NCBI GenBank assembly: GCA_008501785.1
Contig: QQUD01000028.1
Location: forward strand, 1 to 6,402
DNA: 6,402 nt
DNA from: Chloroflexota bacterium
Lineage (GTDB): Bacteria > Chloroflexota > Anaerolineae > Promineifilales > Promineifilaceae
Direction of reading: 5' to 3'
The translations under genes and the position numbers were made by a program. The notes under the pieces are model-generated. The model worked only from the letters and a program-made list of their open reading frames with translations, had not been told where the DNA came from and did not search any database. Below are positions 1-4,000 of this stretch, piece after piece (position 1 is the stretch's first letter; each line of letters opens with the position of its first letter).

Positions 1-493
1 GGTCAAGCTGCGCCTCAGGTAGGGGGAACGTGCCTTCATATTCAATCGGGTTTTGTGTAGCCAGCACCATGAATGGCGATTCCAGCTCATAGGTAGTGCC
101 ATCTACCGTTACCTGCCGCTCTTCCAGTGCCTCTAATAATGAAGATTGCGTTTTTGGGGTTGCACGATTAATTTCATCTACCAGCACAATTTGTGCATGG
201 ATAGGGCCTGGGCGAAACTCAAATTCCCGGCTTTTTTGGTTGAAAACCGAAACGCCAGTGACATCACTAGGGAGCATATCCGGCGTAAACTGAATCCGCT
301 GAAATTTACAACCAACTGATTTTGCCAGCGACTTTGCCAGCACAGTCTTCCCAACACCTGGGACATCTTCAATCAATAAATGCCCTTGGCACAGCAGCCC
401 CAATACGGTTAATTGGACGGTTGCGTGCTTACCAACAATCACACGTTCTACATTCTCGACAATACGATTGGCGATTGCTTCAACATCTGCCAT
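1..493 (-). CDS. MoxR-family AAA+ ATPase, N-terminal part (3' end outside window)
   Basis: The reverse strand encodes 164 residues from an ATG at 493-491 and runs off the left edge without a stop. The fold is that of MoxR AAA+ ATPases: a helical lead (residues 1-30, ending VGKHATVQL), Walker A DVPGVGKT at 43-50, Walker B IVLVDE at 102-107 followed by the family signature [18 protein letters not shown] (108-125), and the sensor-1 stretch [20 protein letters not shown] at 145-164. MoxR proteins normally run to about 310-330 residues, so roughly half is visible; sensor 2 and the lid domain are missing. All nucleotide-binding residues seen are intact. MoxR ATPases are cytoplasmic chaperone-like proteins that help assemble or activate partner proteins, often encoded next to DUF58/VWA proteins; such partners would lie left of the window and are not seen. 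An AAGGAG ribosome site eight bases before the ATG fixes the start. A functional link to the divergent amylopullulanase is not shown. Confidence 0.95.
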   Translation of the reverse strand, partial: MADVEAIANRIVENVERVIVGKHATVQLTVLGLLCQGHLLIEDVPGVGKTVLAKSLAKSVGCKFQRIQFTPDMLPSDVTGVSVFNQKSREFEFRPGPIHAQIVLVDEINRATPKTQSSLLEALEERQVTVDGTTYELESPFMVLATQNPIEYEGTFPLPEAQLD

Positions 494-501
494 GAAAAAT
501 G

Positions 502-507
502 CTCCTT
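502..507 (-). promoter_or_regulatory. Ribosome binding site of the MoxR gene
   Basis: Read on the minus strand this is AAGGAG, a near-perfect Shine-Dalgarno sequence, separated by eight bases from the ATG at 493. It supports that start codon over internal ones. Confidence 0.8.
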
Positions 508-533
508 CATTTAATTTTTGAAAGTGATAGCGA

Positions 534-565
534 ATTTTAGCACAAACGGTACTTTTAGGTGACAA
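534..565 (-). promoter_or_regulatory. Candidate promoter of the MoxR gene
   Basis: On the minus strand, TTGTCA (565-560, five of six matches to the -35 consensus) precedes TAAAAT (539-534, five of six matches to the -10). The 20-base spacer is longer than ideal. The -10 is preceded by TGC, an extended -10 element that can compensate for a poorly spaced -35. Transcription would start near 527, giving a leader of about 33 bases that includes the ribosome site. The call rests on motif matching only. Confidence 0.35.
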
Positions 566-607
566 ATTAGGGTCACTCGTTGGGAAATCGTTGGGTTCGA
601 TGTGACC
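559..607. repeat. GTGAC half-sites and an 11-bp-period TCGTTGGG repeat
   Basis: GTGAC at 559-563 and GTCAC at 572-576 form an inverted repeat with an eight-base gap, and a third half-site, GTGACC, lies at 602-607. Between them TCGTTGGG occurs twice, at 577-584 and 588-595, one helical turn (11 bp) apart. The cluster overlaps and lies just upstream of the candidate MoxR promoter, which suits a transcription-factor site. No regulator can be named from this. Confidence 0.4.
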
Positions 608-632
608 TTATGCAATTCTAACAGGTTTGGAT

Positions 633-651
633 AAATTGAATTGGTCAATTT
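633..651. repeat. Small AT-rich inverted repeat
   Basis: AAATTGA (633-639) and TCAATTT (645-651) are perfect seven-base arms around a five-base loop. The stem is nearly all A-T and would be weak as RNA, so a DNA-binding site (a TTGA/TCAA dyad) is at least as likely as a transcript structure. The same TTGA...TCAA half-sites occur in the large palindrome at 705-732. Confidence 0.35.
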
Positions 652-660
652 TTAATATCG

Positions 661-689
661 TAAGGTTTTCTTAAGGTAAATTGTAAGGT
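661..689. repeat. Three phased TAAGGT direct repeats
   Basis: TAAGGT begins at 661, 672 and 684, so the copies sit 11 and 12 bp apart, on one face of the helix. The first and third extend to GTAAGGTT. Direct repeats of about seven bases with an 11-bp period are the usual site layout for OmpR/PhoB-type response regulators. Assignment to that family is an inference from spacing, since no such regulator is encoded in the window. Confidence 0.45.
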
Positions 690-704
690 TCACATGCTAA
701 TTTG

Positions 705-732
705 CAAACTAGTTGATGCATCAACTAGTTTG
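705..732. promoter_or_regulatory. Perfect 28-bp palindrome, candidate operator
   Basis: The left half, CAAACTAGTTGATG (705-718), is exactly the reverse complement of the right half (719-732), with no central spacer. It lies in the middle of the divergent intergenic region, about 165 bp from the candidate MoxR promoter and about 230 bp from the candidate amylopullulanase promoter. A gapless dyad of this size with TTGATGCATCAA at its core resembles operators of dimeric winged-helix repressors such as the MarR family. No T-run follows on the plus strand, which argues against an intrinsic terminator. The regulator is unknown. Confidence 0.55.
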
Positions 733-912
733 GATTTGATAAAGCTTTTAAACCTCAAAAAGCACAGGCTTATTCGCTATCGATTTGATCATTCGCTCGC
801 ATTTTAGCATTGAATACCAGCAAATGGTTGATAATTTATCTGCTATTCACCAATATTCATTCCAACTGAGTGATGACCTTGCATAAAATACGATTTTACT
901 CAGATTAGAAAT

Positions 913-954
913 AAACGGCCGTTTTGTCCCACAACCGGGGCAATACGGCCGTTT
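913..954. repeat. Paired ACGGCCGT palindromes, 30 bp apart
   Basis: AAACGGCCGTTT at 913-924 is a perfect 12-bp palindrome, and ACGGCCGT recurs at 945-952. Both continue as ACGGCCGTTTTGT, giving an exact 13-base direct repeat with a 30-bp period. Because the motif is self-complementary, AAACGGCCGT (913-922) can also pair with ACGGCCGTTT (945-954) as a ten-base stem with a 22-base loop, followed by TGT, so a T-rich 3' flank is present. No gene ends just upstream, which makes a terminator role doubtful. The pair ends about 12 bp before the candidate amylopullulanase -35 box, where an operator could act. Confidence 0.55.
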
Positions 955-965
955 TGTATCCCAAT

Positions 966-993
966 TTGTCAGAAAAATTAGGCGCAGTATTAA
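966..993 (+). promoter_or_regulatory. Candidate promoter of the amylopullulanase gene
   Basis: TTGTCA (966-971, five of six to the -35 consensus) and TATTAA (988-993, four of six to the -10) are separated by 16 bases. Transcription would start near 1000, leaving a leader of about 100 bases with a small hairpin (TCCAC 1007-1011 with GTGGA 1016-1020). An alternative is TATATT at 1066-1071 with TTGTGG at 1041-1046, but its 19-base spacer and weak -35 make it less convincing. Confidence 0.35.
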
Positions 994-1090
994 AAATGCG
1001 AATCGTTCCACACCAGTGGATTTAGTTCAGACTCCTACATTTGTGGGCGTCTTAGTTGTCCTTTCTATATTAATTTAGCTAGAGAAGCAT

Positions 1091-1095
1091 GGAGG
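1091..1095 (+). promoter_or_regulatory. Ribosome binding site of the amylopullulanase gene
   Basis: GGAGG lies four bases before the ATG at 1100. The gap is short, but the match is strong and no other in-frame start gives the complete signal peptide. The ATG at 1089 overlapping this site is in another frame and stops after 24 codons. Confidence 0.75.
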
Positions 1096-1099
1096 AAAA

Positions 1100-4000
1100 A
1101 TGCGAAAAAGATCCCGTTATTTCTTACAACTCATGTTTGTTGGCTTACTGTTACTCTTATTGACAGGCACAAGGTTAATCACCTTTGCGGCCCCGACGAG
1201 TGTGACAATAGCTGGCAGTTTGCAAGACGAACTAGGCTGTGCTGGCGATTGGCAGCCAGACTGTGCAAACACGCACCTGACAGAGATAGGCAATGATGTA
1301 TGGCGTGCCGAATTCACAATCCCCGCTGGGAGTTGGGAATATAAAGCAGCGCTCAATGATACCTGGGATGTTAGTTATCCAGGTGCAAATATTCTGTTGG
1401 ATTTGGGGGTGGAAACGGCCGTTCGCTTTTATTACGACGATAAAACCAATGACGTGCTCGATAGCGTCAATGACATCGTCGCTGTCGCAGCTGGCACATT
1501 GCAAAGTCAGCTTGGTTGTGCTGGTGATTGGCAGCCCGCGTGCGTCAACACATTGTTAACAGATGTTGATGGCGATGGTATTTACACCTTTGCCACAACC
1601 GGTTTGCCTGTTGGCTCCTATGAGTTCAAAGTGGCGCTCGATGAAGCTTGGGATACATCTTATCCCGGCAGCAACGTACCTTTTACAACCACAGCCACGG
1701 ATGAAGTTGTCACAATCAGTTGGGACAGCACCACAACAGATGTTTCTGTATCGGTTGAGGCACCATTGCCACCTGGACCAGCGTCAGTCGCAATTGCAGG
1801 CAGTTTGCAAGATGAACTAGGCTGCCCTGGTGACTGGCAACCCGATTGTGCCAACAGCGAACTGATCTATGATGCTGTTGATGATGTCTGGCAAGCAACT
1901 TTTAACCTGCCTGTTGGCGCATTTGAATACAAAGCAGCGCTCAACGACACCTGGGATGAAAATTATGGTGCCAATGCCCAACTGAATGGGGCAAACATCC
2001 CCTTATCCTTAGCAGCCGTTAGTGATGTTAAGTTTTATTACGATCACAAAAGCCATTGGGTCACGGACAATGTGAATGCCGTGATTGCCACCGCTGCCGG
2101 CAGTTTCCAAGATGAACTTGGCTGTCCAGGTGATTGGCAGCCTGACTGCCTCCAATCGTGGTTACAGGATGTTGATGGCGATGGCGTTTATACCCTCACG
2201 ACCAGTCAACTGCCCGCAGGGAGTTACGAGTTTAAAGTAGCGCTTGATGAAGCGTGGACTACCTCATACCCTGGCGCAAACGTGCCATTCACCCTTGCCG
2301 CTGATAATGATCCTGTTACCTTCACATACGACTCGGCAACCAACGACGTCACGGTCGATGTCCCTGGCGGTATTGAACCGGGAGACGAATTGTTGGTACG
2401 TCCGCCTGTGCGTGTAGCCGCACAAGATGATGTTTTCTATTTTGTCATGCCAGACCGTTTCGACAATGGCGACACGAGCAATGACGCTGGTGGCGATCTG
2501 AGCGGTGACCCGCTTGTCAACGGCTTGCTGCCGACCCACAAAGGTTACTATCATGGTGGTGATCTGGCTGGTCTGACGGACAAACTGCCATATCTCGATG
2601 GCCTGGGCATTACTGCTATTTGGATGACACCACAGTTTGATAATCGTTGGGTGCAGGGGGATGGCACGATTAATGGTTCATCTGCTGGTTATCATGGTTA
2701 CTGGCAAATCGATTACGCTACAATTGATCCGCACTATGGGTCCAATGCTGAGATGCAGTCATTTATATCGGCAGCACATGCGCTGGGCATCAACGTGTAC
2801 TTTGATATTGTTGCGAATCATACAGGTGATGTGATCAGCAACGCTGGCGGAATTGACACATACGTTTCCAAAGCCGATCAGCCCTATCTGGATGCATCTG
2901 GTGTGCCATTTGATGATCGAGACTACGTTGGCACAGGCACTTTCCCGCCGCTTGATCCAGCCGTGAGCTTCCCATACGTGCCCGAATTCGCTCCAGGTGA
3001 TGATACGATAAAAAGCCCAGCATGGCTCAACGATCCAATTTACTATCACAACCGAGGTAACTCAACCTTTGCCGGTGAAAACTCGTTGTATGGCGATTTC
3101 TTTGGATTGGATGACCTGTTTACAGAGCATCCGGTTGTGCAAGATGGCTTGATCCAAATCTATAAAGACATGATCACCGATTTTGATATCGATGGTTTCC
3201 GTATCGACACGGTTAAACATGTCAATGATGAATTTTGGCAAGCTTTCGGTCCTGAAATTGATGCACATGCTGCTGCTTTAGGCAAGACGGACTTCTTCTA
3301 TTTCGGTGAAGTGTTTGATGGAAATCCTGCGTTTACATCCCGATTTACGACAGATCTTCCGCTGCATGCAGTGCTTGACTTCGGATTCCAAGGCGCAGCG
3401 CGTAACTTCGCGTCGCAGAGCGGGAACACCGACAATCTGCGCAATTTCTACGAATCTGACGACTATTACACCGATGCTGATAGCAATGCCTACTCACTAC
3501 CCCTGTTTTTGGGGAACCACGATGTAGGGCGCGTTGGCTTGTTCCTTAACCAGGATAATGGTGGTGCTGCCGATGCGGAACTGGTTGCTCGTGATGCATT
3601 GGCCCATGCGCTGATGTACTTCGGACGTGGGATGCCGGTCGTCTATTATGGCGATGAGCAAGGCTTTGTTGGTGATGGTGGCGATCAAGATGCGCGTCAA
3701 GATATGATGCCCAGCGTCGTCACCACTTACAACGATGACAATCTTATTGGCACTGCGGCTACAACCGCCGATGCTAACTTTGATGATACGCATCCGTTAT
3801 ACCAGACCCTGTCGGATTATGGGCAGCTTGTTGAAGCTCATCCAGCACTGCGTCAAGGGGCGCAACTTCACCGCTATAGTGAAGCCACTGCAGGTATCTA
3901 CGCCTTTAGCCGCATCGAACGCAGTGAGAAGATCGAGTACCTGGTGGCACTTAACAACAGCGAAGCTGTTGACAGCGCTACGTTTGCAACTGACTCGCCG

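Larger units (their letters stand above)
494..1099. other. Divergent intergenic region, no gene seen
   Basis: This 606-bp AT-rich spacer separates two divergent genes, so both promoters should lie in it. No open frame with a ribosome site and recognisable protein was found, and no tRNA-like or rRNA-like structure. Several ordered DNA motifs are listed separately: GTGAC half-sites and a TCGTTGGG pair near the MoxR gene, a small AT-rich hairpin at 633-651, phased TAAGGT repeats at 661-689, a 28-bp palindrome at 705-732 and paired ACGGCCGT palindromes at 913-954. The stretch 735-910 shows nothing definite beyond an ATTCGCT pair (772-778 and 791-797) and an isolated TAAAAT at 884-889 without a good -35. 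Confidence 0.8.

Noticed and set aside
96..372. Open frames on both strands overlapping the MoxR gene
   Set aside because: They are out-of-frame shadows of a region whose MoxR reading contains Walker A, Walker B and sensor 1 in order.
913..957. Intrinsic terminator formed by the paired ACGGCCGT copies
   Set aside because: The loop is long (22 bases), the T-run is short and interrupted, and no gene ends upstream on the plus strand. Repeat or operator is the safer call.
1089..1163. ATG at 1089 as a start for an upstream leader peptide or for the large gene
   Set aside because: It is in a different frame from the enzyme, stops after 24 codons, overlaps the Shine-Dalgarno sequence and has none of its own.
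1464..1780. DVDGDG stretches as dockerin repeats of a cellulosome
   Set aside because: A dockerin needs two such loops with following helices in about 60-70 residues. Here each loop sits singly inside an X25 module with beta-strand flanks.
1202..2362. Tandem repeats as a CRISPR or DNA-level satellite array
   Set aside because: The repeats are about 90-100 codons, diverged at synonymous sites, and keep one open frame with conserved protein motifs, so they are protein modules.
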